A DNA stretch of 64,000 nucleotides, taken from assembly GCA_026874595.1 (NCBI GenBank), contig CM049318.1:10280241-10344240 (forward strand), read 5' to 3'. Shown piece by piece: positions 23,586 to 36,900 of the stretch (its first letter is position 1; every line of letters begins with the position of its first letter). This DNA is from Sipunculus nudus (lineage: Eukaryota; Annelida; Sipuncula; Golfingiida; Sipunculidae). Under the pieces are notes generated by a model, which made no database searches, had not been told where the DNA came from, and saw only the letters and a program-made list of their open reading frames with translations. Position numbers and translations under genes: made by a program.

Positions 23586-24159
23586 GTTTCAACAAGACGA
23601 ACCCTGTCATAAACAGTACCCAAGTCCTATAAACCGTACTGACGAATAAACCAAAACTTACAACCAGCAGGTACAAAATGTGTCTAGAAAAATGGGTTAA
23701 TGTTGACAGTGAGCGATAACTGCAGAAATAAACATCCAGCAATTTGTATATGCAACATGCCGTCATATATTCCATTATAACGTACACTATGAAGAGCTGC
23801 AATCATAATATGACAACACTAAATTCAAATTTAGGCAACCTATCCGTTCAGTGTGTACCAATAAGTTTCAAGATATATCCACAACTTCAAATATGCAAGC
23901 ATAAGCCAAACTTGAACGTCGACCAATAAGCTTCCTATCGCCCGGATGTAACGACAAAGCAATAACAGGAATCCTTTCCGATACTATGAGTTCAAAAAAT
24001 AATCTGACACGCCCCTCTTATTTTAAATAAAATGAATATGAATAAAATAAATATATTAAACCTGCATATACTCTTCAAGGACACGCAAAACGTATTATCT
24101 GCAATTTTAAGAAAATATTTGGGAACACTGGTCTAGGATAAAATGTGTCTGACTTCTCT

Positions 24160-24300
24160 CGCCGGAACCGAACCCAGAACGCCGGACCGAAAGGCCGGGT
24201 ATCTAACCGCTGGGCTATAGATTCACATTAAAAACAGCCCCCGACTTGACGAACCCGCACCACAAGAGCGAAAGGCCGGGATTCTAAACGTTAAGTCATC
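24160..24300 (-). mobile_element. Two adjacent tRNA-derived SINE heads
   Basis: Minus strand. One unit has an A-box-like TAGCCCAGCGGTTAGATA and a B-box-like GGGTTCGGTTCC, spaced as in a tRNA (24165-24235). Upstream of it, 24240-24300 has ACTTAACGTTTAGAATCCC and GCGGGTTCGTC. The shared CCCGGCCTTTCG.TC between boxes shows they are two diverged copies of one head. Confidence 0.55.
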
Positions 24301-24312
24301 ACATATATAACA

Positions 24313-24960
24313 CCATTCAACAGCTCTTCCATCTGACGCTGGAAAATTTCCGGTGCTGTGACGCCAAACGGTAATCGCTTGAATCGAAAACGTCCGACGG
24401 GGGTTATGAATGTTGCGAGCAGACTGCTGACTTAGTCGTGGGGTATCTGCCAGACACCGCTTGATGCATCCGATTTGTAAACACTGTAGATCCTGCCAAC
24501 CGTGGTATTATTTCGTCGAGTATTGGCAGGATGTGCTTTTCACGTTCGACAGACTGTGTCAGCTTCTTTAGATCAACGCATATGCATACCTGATCGATCT
24601 TTTTGACAACTTGAACAATTGGCGCGCATAACTCGCTGTCCGCTGTCATCGGCTCTATGACATCATGCGCTTGCATCCGACGCAATTCTGCGAAAACTTT
24701 CAGCATTAACGGGAACGGAATGCGCAGCGAAGTATTAACTGCGCCTGCTTTTAATGTGATTTTCACAGGCGAACCTCTCATCATCTATATCTCCAAATAC
24801 ATCCTTGGGGGAACTGCTGTACCTCATCAAAGTCTCTTGATAAGACCCATTTGTACTGCCGTGCTGCGACTTAGCAACTTAACAACATCGGGGCCCATGA
24901 CTAGCCCTCTTACATGGAAAGTTTCTCCTCGGAGTAGGGGGAGGGGGGTTCCAATTCGGA
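24313..24960 (-). pseudogene. Ty3/gypsy pol relic: linker and RT N-terminal half
   Basis: Minus strand order: GPDVVKLLSRSTAVQMGL (protease-RT linker), GSPVKITLKAGAVN, FPLMLKVFAELRRMQAHDVI, CAPIVQVVKKIDQVCICVDL (RT motif with Asp), ILPILDEIIPRLAGSTVF, then after a frame change LATFITPVGRFRFKRLPFGV and EIFQRQMEELLNG, where the nested insertion begins. Frameshifts and a stop inactivate it. It is the 5' part of the same relic as 19870-21541. Confidence 0.85.
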
Positions 24961-25222
24961 ATATGTAAGCTTTATCTTTTCGTTGTTCTATGTGTTATAA
25001 CAATTTTAAAATGAATATTTTGACTCTCAATGGATTAATTTTTGTTAAGATTCCTATGAGGCACAAATTTAAATCAGTGTTGGGTAATAAATATCATTTC
25101 TGGAAGCTGGAATTTTGAAAATCTTTAAGCCTTCTTGTGCCCGGTCAGAGGGTTGCAAAAGTTAGCTTTGTGCAGCCGGCAGAATCCCGTTTAGGCTAGC
25201 CCCGACCAGCGTGGCTATAACC

Positions 25223-25288
<66 letters not shown>

Positions 25289-27799
25289 TATATCAGCTAA
25301 TGCTGAAACGATTCCCTGGATAATACGCTCGAGAACAGAGCTCATGGTCACAAAAAATGTTAATGTATTCGATAAGCATATTTGTAATTATGCATATTTC
25401 TAATTGTCTTAATCATTACTTTATTTGATTGCATATTTATATACTCAGTGACCAACAGATACTCAATCGGAATCTGCAGAGGGACCCGTTTAAGTAACGC
25501 GTTAGGGCGAATTGACTTTTCTGATTAAACAAATTTGAACGAATAGACATATTTGTTTGTTTCAGCAATCTTCATAATCCAGCATTTATTAACAGGGCTT
25601 TGATTATATATCTTCCTGTTAAAAACCACTCGTAATTTGCATCTTCGAAGGATCTAGGTTATTTAATGTTTTAACCTTTGTGTTTTCAGCCTACTGATCA
25701 ATCTACAAATTTTCAAGCACATTTGTAGTTTAAATGGATAAGTGTACTTGTTTGATTACTGGGCATGGTTTTAAAGCTGATCCAGGTTTCCCGCCCAACA
25801 GGACATGAAGGACGCGATATGCCGGGTGTGTTTCTCTGCTTAACTTGTCGCGAGATATATCGGCCCTGTTCGTCAGTCAACACGCAGAAATAACCTAAAA
25901 AGCCATGAGTAAAAAGACTATAGACCCCTTTAAGGCAAATATAATTTAATTTTGATAAACAACATGCATTTACAGGTTACGAACTACCTAATAGCCTACC
26001 TAGAAAACTATGAATAGAACAGTTGGATATATCACCAACACAGCCTTTGTAACGAATAAGCTAGAAAACTTGCACCATTGTTACCTATATACAGTTTAAT
26101 ATAAGATGCACAAACACAGTACTCACGTAATAAACAGAACTTACAAATGTAATAAATTATATGGTAAGCATTTAGTGGACAATAAATCATATATTGATAG
26201 AAACACATGAAAAAAAAGAATACATAAAAATCTGAAGAGAAAACGGTTATACAAAATAATTTATCAAATAAAAACAAACTTAATATTTTACACTCATTTA
26301 CACTCATGTATTTGCTTTCGTTTATTTTCTAAATGACTGATTAATCAATAATTCTATCATTAAAATATGTACTAATGCCTTCACAAAGCAAACTATCTAT
26401 TTTATAATTGTAGCACCATGAAATTGTGTTTATTCAAAACAGTTTACCTCCACAATAATTTATATATGCAGTTACAAACTCTAATTTCAAAATGAGAGCA
26501 AATTTTGGTAGTCTTCGACTAGCATAAAGCATATGAAAGAGTATGTGGCTGATATTAAATTAAATTTTGGAAATAAAATCATAGTATCTCAGTTGAACCA
26601 GAGCATAAAAAGAACGAATGCACGATAATATTAAAAAAAGGCTGGATGCAATATACAAAGTCTGAACTCAGTTTTTTGGGTATATAGTGCATGGTGAAAC
26701 AGATCTCACATGGCAGCTGCATATTATGTACTTATATATATATGTACACCTCCTAAATTGCTGGTCAAATATTCAGCATAATGGCCTCTATGCCTGAGAT
26801 TTGATCAGGTCGTGTAATAATACCTTTGCAATGTTATGATTGCGGTCTCTAAGGTAAAAGTGTAATATTAACATGAACACATAAAACCATAACATGTCAA
26901 CAGAGTAACATAACTGTGAAATATATAAGGTCAGTTCAATGTAAAGTGTAAATTCAGTGTAAACTTCGGAGATTTATCAACATGTGAGGATTCTGTGTTT
27001 AATGACTCAGTGTTCACACTAAAAAAATGACAATACCCTGATTTTTTTATAGGCCTTATGTTGAGTTCAGTTTAAGGTTTTAGTATCCTTTAAGTATCTC
27101 GCTATAATATACAGTTTTAAAATCTATATCAAACAAATTAAGCACATGTGTTAACAAATCACCGGCATATACCTGCTATATAAAATAATATATCAACAAA
27201 AGAGAATAATTGTTTTAAACTTTCAGTTTTGAAACAAGGGCAAAACATGAAGGCTTAACCTCTCGTGGATCAATATTAATAATACACATCTTATTATGAT
27301 ATAAGCGTCTGAAGTGTTGTTTACTTCAGAAAATGGCCAAAACACTAGCGGAGACTTTATATAAACAAATTGGAGCACATTATGGAACGCAGTGAAGCAG
27401 CGCAAAAGGTTATTGCAGGTTGCGCCGTAAAAGCCAATCCAATCCCAACTGTTTTGGCCTATTGAAGAATGTGTTGGTCCCCTCAGGATAAACATGTCCT
27501 TCAGTATATGTCCAATGTGGGGTTGCAAGTGAATTTGAAAGGTTTTTTTTGTAATAATGAATCGTACTCACAGTATCACATTTTCCTGAAAAGAGAGATA
27601 ACACATCAAAATATTCATAGTCAAAAATTCATATTTATGAATTTTAATTATATAAATTTATATCCAAGTACTGCTGGTGTAGTCTCATTAACATGATTTA
27701 GACTAATGTATGCTGCAGTATCTGCACTGTGTATTCATACAATAAGCACAAATGAAGATATTTTTGAAGATACATGAACACAAATCACCTACTGTATAT
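24961..27799. other. No gene recognised; downstream flank of the lectin-like gene
   Basis: A long (TA)n tract at about 25224-25284, otherwise very AT-rich. The part below 27800 is the presumed 3' UTR and flank of the minus-strand lectin-like gene. I could not choose a polyadenylation site. Confidence 0.45.
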
Positions 27800-27960
27800 T
27801 TACTTTCCGTCTGTTTTCGGAACCGCCGAATACTGTCCTTTCCGATTCAAACATAGATGAATTAAAACGATAATCAGTGTGAGTGATGCGGCGCAAGCTG
27901 TCACAATGTCGAGTATCATACCTGTTGTCTTTTCGTTGCAGGCCACCGAACATTTAACAT
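27800..27960 (-). CDS. Lectin-like receptor terminal exon: membrane helix and cytoplasmic tail
   Basis: Acceptor GTTGGCTCACCAG|AT, phase 1, then 52 codons and TAA. It reads DVKCSVACNEKTTG (short Cys-containing juxtamembrane piece), then the helix MILDIVTACAASLTLIIVLIHL, then a basic stop-transfer and tail NRKGQYSAVPKTDGK. The basic residues after the helix indicate a type I orientation. The acceptor and phase match the membrane exons at 9914 and 15110. No tyrosine activation motif is present in the tail. Confidence 0.7.
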
Positions 27961-30900
27961 CTGGTGAGCCAACACCAAAAAAAAAATGAATGACACATCA
28001 GTATCACACACTGTAAAATATTAAGTCATATTGTTTTGATCACCCAAAAATTAAATTACTTTTACCTTAAGTTTCCTGTTTATTCCTTGTTATGTAATAA
28101 TGACGCCAATCCTGTTAAAGCACTTTTCTTAATTCTATTAGAATCTACTCCATTGTCCAGTTTTCTGAAAAGGCTACCAACAAGTGTCATAATAGGTTTT
28201 CAAAGGCCAAGTCTGAACTGCAGAGTAACAACTCTTTCTCGACTGATTTCTGTATACGTATATCATCATTATATTACAGATATACATATATAACACTTTA
28301 TTGTATCCCAAGACAAGGTCGGGGATACCATGGTTTCAGCACGGTCCTGGTCCCATGAACCGCCGCAGATAAATCGTGCCTGCGCGGTAACTTAAAATAT
28401 ATTTCACGGATCTTTACTAAACTTGACATGTGAACAGATATGAGTGAGTTTATCTGATCTTGAATAGGTCCAATTTTAGTGAAAGCACACAAAATCTTAA
28501 ATATCTATAGAAAGGCTTCATCGACTTGTCCAAAAATTAAGTTGACCGAAGATCTTGGATAGCTTTGTCTTGTGCGCTAGAATGGTGGCTCCACCTTTTG
28601 TCTTTTTCTTCTTTGTGTGTCTTTAAATGTCCCCATCATTGCCAATTGACACAATTGACAGTACTGTAAGCATTATAAGTAAAAAACTAACGCACATATT
28701 TCTTTCATATTACGCACATGCATGGATATGTGTTACAGGATGAGTCCATTTAAATTGGAGTCATGACCTTTACTATGAGAGTGGCCTTGGCCTTGAATAT
28801 TTCCATATTTGGTAAAAAAAAAAAGTGGATAAATGTATATTTCAGAAAATCAAAATGAAAGATGTCAAATGATAAGTTGTCGACATGCTTTCCACCAAGA
28901 TCTCCCACATGCATGAAGACTGGTAACGTTGACCCTGCTTTTCAAGTTCAAAACCGCGAATATATAGCATTTCTTTTCTTAAATGTTGATACAAAACTGT
29001 ATCCACCAAGATCTCACACATGTTTGAAGACTGGTGATCTTGTGCCCTATCTTCAAGGTGAAATCTACGAATATATCGGATTTTTGTTAACCCAATGACT
29101 TTTGAAGTACATCATTTCTTTCCTTCAAATTTGACACACACAGAATTTCCACCAATATTTCAGATTTTTTTTCAAGACTTGTGACTTTGACCTTGGTTTT
29201 CGAGGTGAAATCTGAAGAAATATAGGATTTTCTGTGAACCCCTTTTTTTAATAATTCTTTTTTTCTTCAAATTTAATACGCGAATTGTCTCCACCAAGAT
29301 ATCAGACAAGTTCAAACATTGTAACCTTGACCCCGGTTGCCTTGGCCTTGTCAAGTATATGCTTCTAGTTTTTTTCATAGGTATAGGCGCTGTCAATATA
29401 ATTAGGTCCTCCACATTTCCATGAGTTAAATTACTGGTTGTATGGTCGACTTAAAATCTGCAATATACTGAATAAATTCGTTTTAATGAATGCCAGATAC
29501 CCATTGATACACTTGCTATAGTCCTTTGGCTAAAGCGGTTCCCGTGTGCATGAAATGTACTCTAACAAAAAAAGTGAGATTGGACCTTCGGTAACCTGGC
29601 AATACCTCAGGAAATGACACAATTTCCCATGCCCCAGCTGCTTAAAAAAGAACTCGATTTAGGATTAGGGGAATGTAAACGGCTATATCTTTATGCATTA
29701 CAATTATGAATATGCAAAATTAGTACGATAATAAGGTCAACAGATGTCCAAAGATCACAAAAATCTGGAATAAGTTAAGATTATACATTTCTCGGGAACA
29801 GGTGTTCTGAGACAACGGAAATGCTCCAATCTACACCACAAAAGCTGGAAATCATCAGTAAACCTTTCAATGAAGACATTGATCTATAATCAGTGACTTC
29901 CTGTCCGCAGTTACGCACAAAATATTAATAGTATAAGCTAGTATACATGTTAACAAATTTGAGGTTTTCCCGCTCCAAAATCTGTAAAAGTATAGTGTGT
30001 GTGCTGAAGTTTTCTTTTCAATAATCAATCGCTGCATCATGGTCGTAAATCATTATTTTTGTCCTGTTTGGTTTATTTAACCAAACCCCCTTTAAATTAG
30101 GACAATAAAGTACTAAAGGTCATATTGCAGCAAAACAAGAGGATTAAAGTTTAACTAATCCATTGGAAGAGGGGGTTTACCCACAAGGTGAGTCTAACGT
30201 TACCATTTATATTAATGAACAAGTCTATAAGACATAACAAACAAGTCTGCGTAAATTTTTGGTAACAAGGGGTTTACTCAGAAAATGCTGTCATTAGTCA
30301 CGCTCCAAGCATGCTTAACAAAGAGCGTAAGTCAGGGGTAGGGGGTATATACTTTCTTTGGATACACAAACACAGTAGAGTAAATAACCACTTAAACTGT
30401 TGATATTAAGTTTCACAATTCATTACTACAGTCACTGTGTATTCAAATATCGAATTAGGTCATCACATCGCTCCAAGATAATGGGCTTGCTCATATATAC
30501 AATATAAATGCATGAAATAATCCGAGATGATATTTTTAACCACTAGTAGAATATCACATCGAATACCAACCAGACTATTCATGTTGTACTCCTTAACAAA
30601 TGCCTCCCTCTCTGCACAAATGCAAAATTACGTTCTTCTTAATCATTATTCTGTTTATATCGTATTATGGGCTTTTTCATGAAAAAAAAATCATGCAATT
30701 TTGAAATTATGGTCAATCTTTTCAATGTAAGTTCAAGTTATTTTTATCAAAACCGGTACCATATATATGGTTGCGCGTCTTTACAATGGGAAAGAAATGT
30801 CTTGAGGGAAACCCATTATCCCATAAAAAAACACACACACACGGGTATTGATTGGTTGGCTCTTTTGAAATCTGGTGCCATTCGGTAAGATATATTTGTT

Positions 30901-33900
30901 TGTGGACTGTTATAATAAGAAAACCCACTGGATAAATGAACAAGTGACCCAGGGGTCATGACGCTCAGCTGACCAGGAAGACATTGACAAAAGTAATTTT
31001 ATCATCTGAATGTCAAATTTGAATGAAATACTTTTTCCAAACTTGACCTTTTGTATAAAATCATCCAATATTCATTGGGGTACTATGGAGCTCTGTAGCA
31101 TGAAGGATATGGGTAACAGACACCTATTTTCAAGGTTTACAAGATGACTTTTCAGGGGTCTCCCAGCATGTCAAAAAATAAAATTCTAGGTCCAGTTATT
31201 ATGATTTGTGCCCTGTTAACAAATCCAAATGTTTATTCTGGGGGGTATTTCAAAGCCGCATAGGATGAAGGATATGGGTAACAGAGATGTAATTTCAGGT
31301 GCACAAGGAGACTTTTCAGGGGCCTCCCAGCATATCAAGAAATGAGATTCTAGGTCAAGTCATTATAATTTGTGCTCTGTTAACAGATGACCAAATCTTT
31401 AATCTGGGGAGTACTTCGGAGCCCCAGAGCATGAAGGATATGGGTAACAGGGACCTTATTTCGGGTTTCCATGTAGACCTTTTATGGGCTTCCCTGGAGG
31501 TGAGGACAGAAGATTCTAGGTCCAGTCATTATGATTTGTGCCCTGTTAATATATGACCAAATCTTTATTCTGGGGGGTACTTCAGAGCCCCATAGCTCAC
31601 AGGATATGGGTAACAGGGACCTTATTTCGGGTTTCCATGTAGACCTTTTATGGGCTTCCCTGGAGGTGAGGACAGAAGATTCTAGGTCCAGTCATTATGA
31701 TTTGTGCCCTGTTTACAGATGACCAAATGTTTAAAGATCACAAAAGTAGAGAAAAAAAATCGTGAAAAATAAAAAAAAATATAGGTGGCGCCACCAATCT
31801 CCAGAAATTGATGAAACACTCCATGATCAATATCCATGCAAAGAATCATGGTGATTAATGCATTAGTTGTTCAGATACTTGAGCTTTTGTATTAAATTTT
31901 GCATTATTCTGGGGGGTATTTCAGAACCCCATAGTTCGAAGAATATAGGTCACAGTGACCTAATTTCAGGTTTACAAGGAGAATTTTCATAGACCTCCCA
32001 GGATTTCAAGTAAGAAGGTCTAGCGGTTACGATTTGTGCCCTGTTAACAGACAGATGCCTGGATGGCCGGACGGACGACGGACAAAAGGTGATCCCTACA
32101 GCTCAGATGACTTTCAGTAAGCTGAGCTAAAAATTGAAATTATACAGGTGGCGCCACCAGAATGCAGAAACTGATGAAACATTTCATGATCAATATCCAT
32201 GCAAAGAATCATGGTGATCAATATAATAATTGTTCAGATACTTGAGCTTTTGTATCAAATTTTCCATTATTCTTGGGGGTACTTCGGAGCCCCATAGCAG
32301 AGGTTATGGGTAACAGAGACCTAATTTCAAGTTTTTAAGGAAACTTTTCATGGGCCTCTCAGCATGTCAAGAGAGAAGATTCTAGGTCCAGTTGTTACGA
32401 TTCGTGCCATGTTTACAGATGACCGCATCTTATGAGGTCTCAAAAATAGAGAAAAAAATTCGTAAAAATAAAAAAAAAATACAGGTGGCGCCACCATACT
32501 GCAGAAACTGATGACACATTCCATGATCAATATCCATGCAAAGAATCATGGTGATCAATGCAATAGTTGTTTAGATACTTGAGCTTTTGTATCAAATTGT
32601 CCATTATTCTGAGGGATACTTCAGATGACTTACAGTCAGCTTAGCTAAAACACTTAATGGTCAATATCCATGCAAAGAATCATGATGATCTCCGTACTAG
32701 TTGTTCAGATACTTCAGCTTTTGTATCAAATTGTCCATTATTCTGAGGGATACTTCAGAGTCCTATAGCTTGAAGGATATGGGTAACAGAGACCTAATTT
32801 CAAGTTTCCACAGGCACTCTTCATGGGCCTCCTTGCATGACAAGAATGAAGTTTCTAGGTCCAGTTGTTGCAATTTGTACCCTCTTGATAGATAACATAG
32901 GTGGCGCCACCAGTCTGCAGGAACTGATGGAACATCTCATAATCAATATGAATGCCAAAAATCATGACCATCAGTGATGTAGTTATTGAGATATTGAAGA
33001 TTTTGTATGAAATTTTTGACTACTCTGGGGGGGTACTTTGGGGCCCTATAGCTCGAAGGATATGGGTAACAGAGACCTAATTTCTAGTTTCCATGGAGAC
33101 TTTTCATAGGTCTCTCAGTGTGTTGAGAATGAAGATTCTAGGTCCAGTCGTTACTATTTGTGCCATGCTAACAGATGACAGCATCCTTAAAGGTCTCAAA
33201 AATAGAGGAAAAAATCGTAAAAAATCGAACGATACAGGTGGCGCCACCAGTCTGCAGGAACAGATAACACATCTCATGATCAATAGTTAAGCCACAAATC
33301 ATGACCATCATTCAAGTAGTTAATGAGATATTGAAGTTTTTGTATGAAATTTTTATTTTTCTTGGGGGTAATTTAGGGCTCCATAGCTCGAAGAATATGG
33401 GTAACAGAGACCTAATTTTGGCCTTGGAGACTTTTCATAGGTCTCTCAGTGTGTCGAGAATGAAGATTCTAGGTCCAGTCGTTATGATTTGTGCGACGTT
33501 AACAGATGACAGCATCCTTAAAGGTCTCAAAAATAGAGGAAAAAATCGTAAAAAATCAAACAATACAGGTGGCGCCACCAGTCTGCAGGAACTGATGGAA
33601 CATTTCATAATCAATATGTATGCCAAAAATCATGACCATATGTGATGTAGTTATTGAGATATTGAAGTTTTTGTATGAAATTTTTGACTACTCTGGGGGG
33701 GAGGGTACTTTGGGGCCCCATAGCTCGAAGGATATGGTTAACAGAGACCTAATTTCTGGTTTCCAAGGATATTTTTCATGGACCTCTCAGTGTGTCAAGA
33801 TGTTAACAGATGTTAACAGATGACAGCATCCTTAAAGGTCTCAAAAATAGAGGAAAAAATCGTAAAAAATCGAACAATAAAGGTGGCACCACCAGTCTGC

Positions 33901-36900
33901 AGTAAGTGATGACACATCTCATAATCAATATGAATGCCAAAAATCATGACCATCAGTGATGTAGTTATTGAGATATTGAAGTTTTTGTATGAAATTTTTG
34001 ACTACTCTGGGGGGGTACTTTGGGGCCCTATAGCTCGAAGGATATGGGTAACAGAGACCTAATTTCTGGTTTCCATGGAGACTTTTCATAGGTCTCTTAA
34101 TGTGTCAAGAATGAAGATTCTAGGTCCAGTCTTTACGATTTGCGCCTTGTTAACAGATGTTTACATTTTGAAAGGTCTCAAAAATAGAGAAAAAAATTCG
34201 TAAAAAATTGAACGATACAGATGGCGCCACCAGTGTGCAGGAAGTGATGGAACATCTCATGATCAATATGTATGACAAAAATCATGACCATCCGTCAAGT
34301 ATTTAATGAGATATTGAAGTTTTTGTATGACATTTTTTTTTACTTTTCTTGGGGGTACTTTGGGGCTCCATAGCTCGAAGGATATGGGTAACAGAGACCT
34401 AATTTCTGGTTTCCCTTAAGACTTTTCATAGGTCTCTTAGTGTGTCAAGAATAAAGATTCTAGGTCCAGTCTTAACGATTTGCGCCTTGTTAACAGATGT
34501 TTACATTTTGAAAGGTCTCAAAAATAGAGAAAAAAATTCGTAAAAAATTGAACGATACAGGTGGCGCCACCAGTGTGCAGGAAGTGATGGAACATCTCAT
34601 GATCAATATGTATGACAAAAATCATGACCATCAGTCAAGTATTTAATGAGATATTGAAGTTTTTGTTTGAAATTTTTTACTTTTCTGGGGGGTAGTTTGG
34701 GGCCCCATAGCTGGAAGGATATGGGTAACAGAGACCTAATTTCTGGTTTCCATGGAGACTTTTCATAGGTCTCTCAGTGTGTCGAGAATGAAGATTCTAA
34801 GTCCAGTCATTACGATTTGTGCCTTGTTAACAGATGTTCACATTTTTTAAAGGTCTCAAAAATAGAGAAAAAAATCGTAAACTATCGAAAAATACAGGTG
34901 GCGCCACCAGTCTTCAGGAACTGATGGAACCTCTCATGATCAATATGTATGCCAAAAATTCATGACCATCAGTCAAGTAGTTAATGAGATATTGAAGTTT
35001 TTGTATGAAATTTTGGACTTTTCTGGGGAGGGGTACTTTGGGGCCCCATAGCTCGAAGGATATGGGTAACAGAGACCTAATTTCTGGTTTCCAAAAAAAT
35101 TTTTATGGACCTCCCAGGATGTCAAGTAAGAAGATTCCAGTTCTAGCGGTTACGATTTGTGCCCTGTTAACGGACAGACGCTCGGACGGCCGGACGGACG
35201 ACGGACAAAAGGTGATCCCTATAGCTCAGATGACTTTCAGTCAGCTGAGCTAAAAACGGTACGGAAGTAACATAATGCGTCTTTGTACTTTTTATATTGA
35301 CAATGCTTGGTACATATTTACCTCTGAATGATAGAATACCTTATTCAGTCTTTATATAACGTTCAAATGAAACCTAATTGTAGCTAAAGGGACATTTTTA
35401 AAATAGGAATGTTATCCTTTGGTAGGCATCAGTCGTTGCATGTTAACTTAATTATTCAATCTTACTCTTGTTACAAATTGATCTGTGCCGCAATGAACTT
35501 TTGACTTTTATTGGCCCACATTTAAAAGTCGAGTGTCAAATACACCAAACAAAATAGAGGTAATGATTTATGACCATAATGCAGCAATAGATAATTAAAA
35601 TGATAATATCAGAACAAAGACTTTAGTTCTTAAGATAACAAGGCAGAAATAATGATTGATTGCGACTGATTACTGAAAAGAAAACATCAGCACGCAGACT
35701 ATACTTTTTTTAATTTTTTTTTTGGTGGAGGTAACCGCCTCTATTTTTTAAATGCTTATTTAATTCTATGTTCTATGTACACCTGCAGAATTCAATTCTG
35801 GTTTCTTACTTCGTGGCAGGGGCTTACACGCGATAGCTCTGGCGTCGACCTGGCTCGGTGTATCACTCCAGCGGGTACTGGATGTGTGTCATCCCCATTA
35901 CCGGGTCAAAACATCGAGGACCCCCGAAAGGCGCATTCGTTTGTGAGTGAAACACGATTGTTAGGCACAGTCTCCCTATTAATCCTGCATAGCGCTCACC
36001 ATCGATAGGGGCCAGTCGTGGAAAATCTCACCGCCTCTGCTGAGATTCGAACTCACGATCTCCCGGCCTTGAGCCCTATGATCTATCCCTGAGTCACAGA
36101 AGCCTGTACTTTTACAGATTGAGAAATGGGAAACCTCAAATTTGTTAACATGTATACTCATGCAATTAATATTTTGTGCGTAACTGAAAAGGTAGTCACT
36201 GATTATACATCAGTGTCTTTATTGAACGGTTTACTGATCATTCCCCGATGGGTTTTTTTATTCACTCCACAAAAACATACATCAAATGAACATAACTTTT
36301 CAGTAAAAACAGAAACAAAACAGATTAAGACAATTCATTTATAGACAATTCTAAGTTCATCGAAATGCCTTTGAGATAACAAAACCTATGTAAAAATAAT
36401 AATAATAATAATCAGCCGCCCCCCACCCGTAACTTGTAATTTCATGATTTAATAGATACTGTGACCATCGTTTCCTAAAACATTCTAATTTCTTATTCTT
36501 TTCTCCTTTTTTATATTCAATTCTAATATATTCATATAAAAAGAAATTAAATCCACGTATATTTGGCTTCTACACTAGTCAATATATCTTTAGCCTCTAT
36601 CACAATATAACATTATACATATCACTTTCATCTATTGTACCTAAAATATCCCTAACTTCTCAAGTCTAAACTCTATTAGCTGGTCATTGCACCTTGTCTT
36701 CAAATCCATCCAAAATTTCTTAGTAAATTTACATTCCAAAAACGAATGATTAATTGTTTCTACCTCTCCCTCGCAAAACGTGCAATAATCAACATCCTGA
36801 AATTTCAATTTAATTAGCCAATAGTTGTTCACTTAAATATTATTAAGACATTTGTATTGAAATATCCTAGATTTCGTATCATACAGGACTCTATGGGGAA

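Larger units (their letters stand above)
21542..24312. mobile_element. 2.77-kb insertion splitting the gypsy pol
   Basis: The gypsy reading ELLNG|LPGAEV is interrupted exactly here. On the plus strand CCATT occurs just left (21537-21541) and again at the right edge (24313-24317), a 5-bp target duplication. The insert begins TGTAATG and ends ATAACA, so it has TG...CA ends. I see no obvious long terminal repeats and no pol gene inside. It holds pearl-like repeats and two tRNA-derived SINE heads, so it may be a composite. Confidence 0.65.

Noticed and set aside
27410-27604. Minus-strand frame after a TTTTCAG acceptor-like site
   Set aside because: It lies downstream of the receptor stop codon, has no domain, and could equally be 3' UTR.
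31299-33823. Multiple 60-114 codon frames with repeated SKDMGNRDLISGF-type peptides
   Set aside because: They come from the tandem repeat unit. The frame changes from unit to unit and no exon structure is seen.
31784-34908. CRISPR-like array
   Set aside because: Regularly spaced palindromes here belong to a 337-bp tandem repeat in a eukaryotic intron. The intervening sequence is itself repeated, unlike spacers.
36030-36105. Functional tRNA gene on the minus strand
   Set aside because: Only the box motifs are tRNA-like. The acceptor and other stems do not pair well, and a SINE-like body follows.
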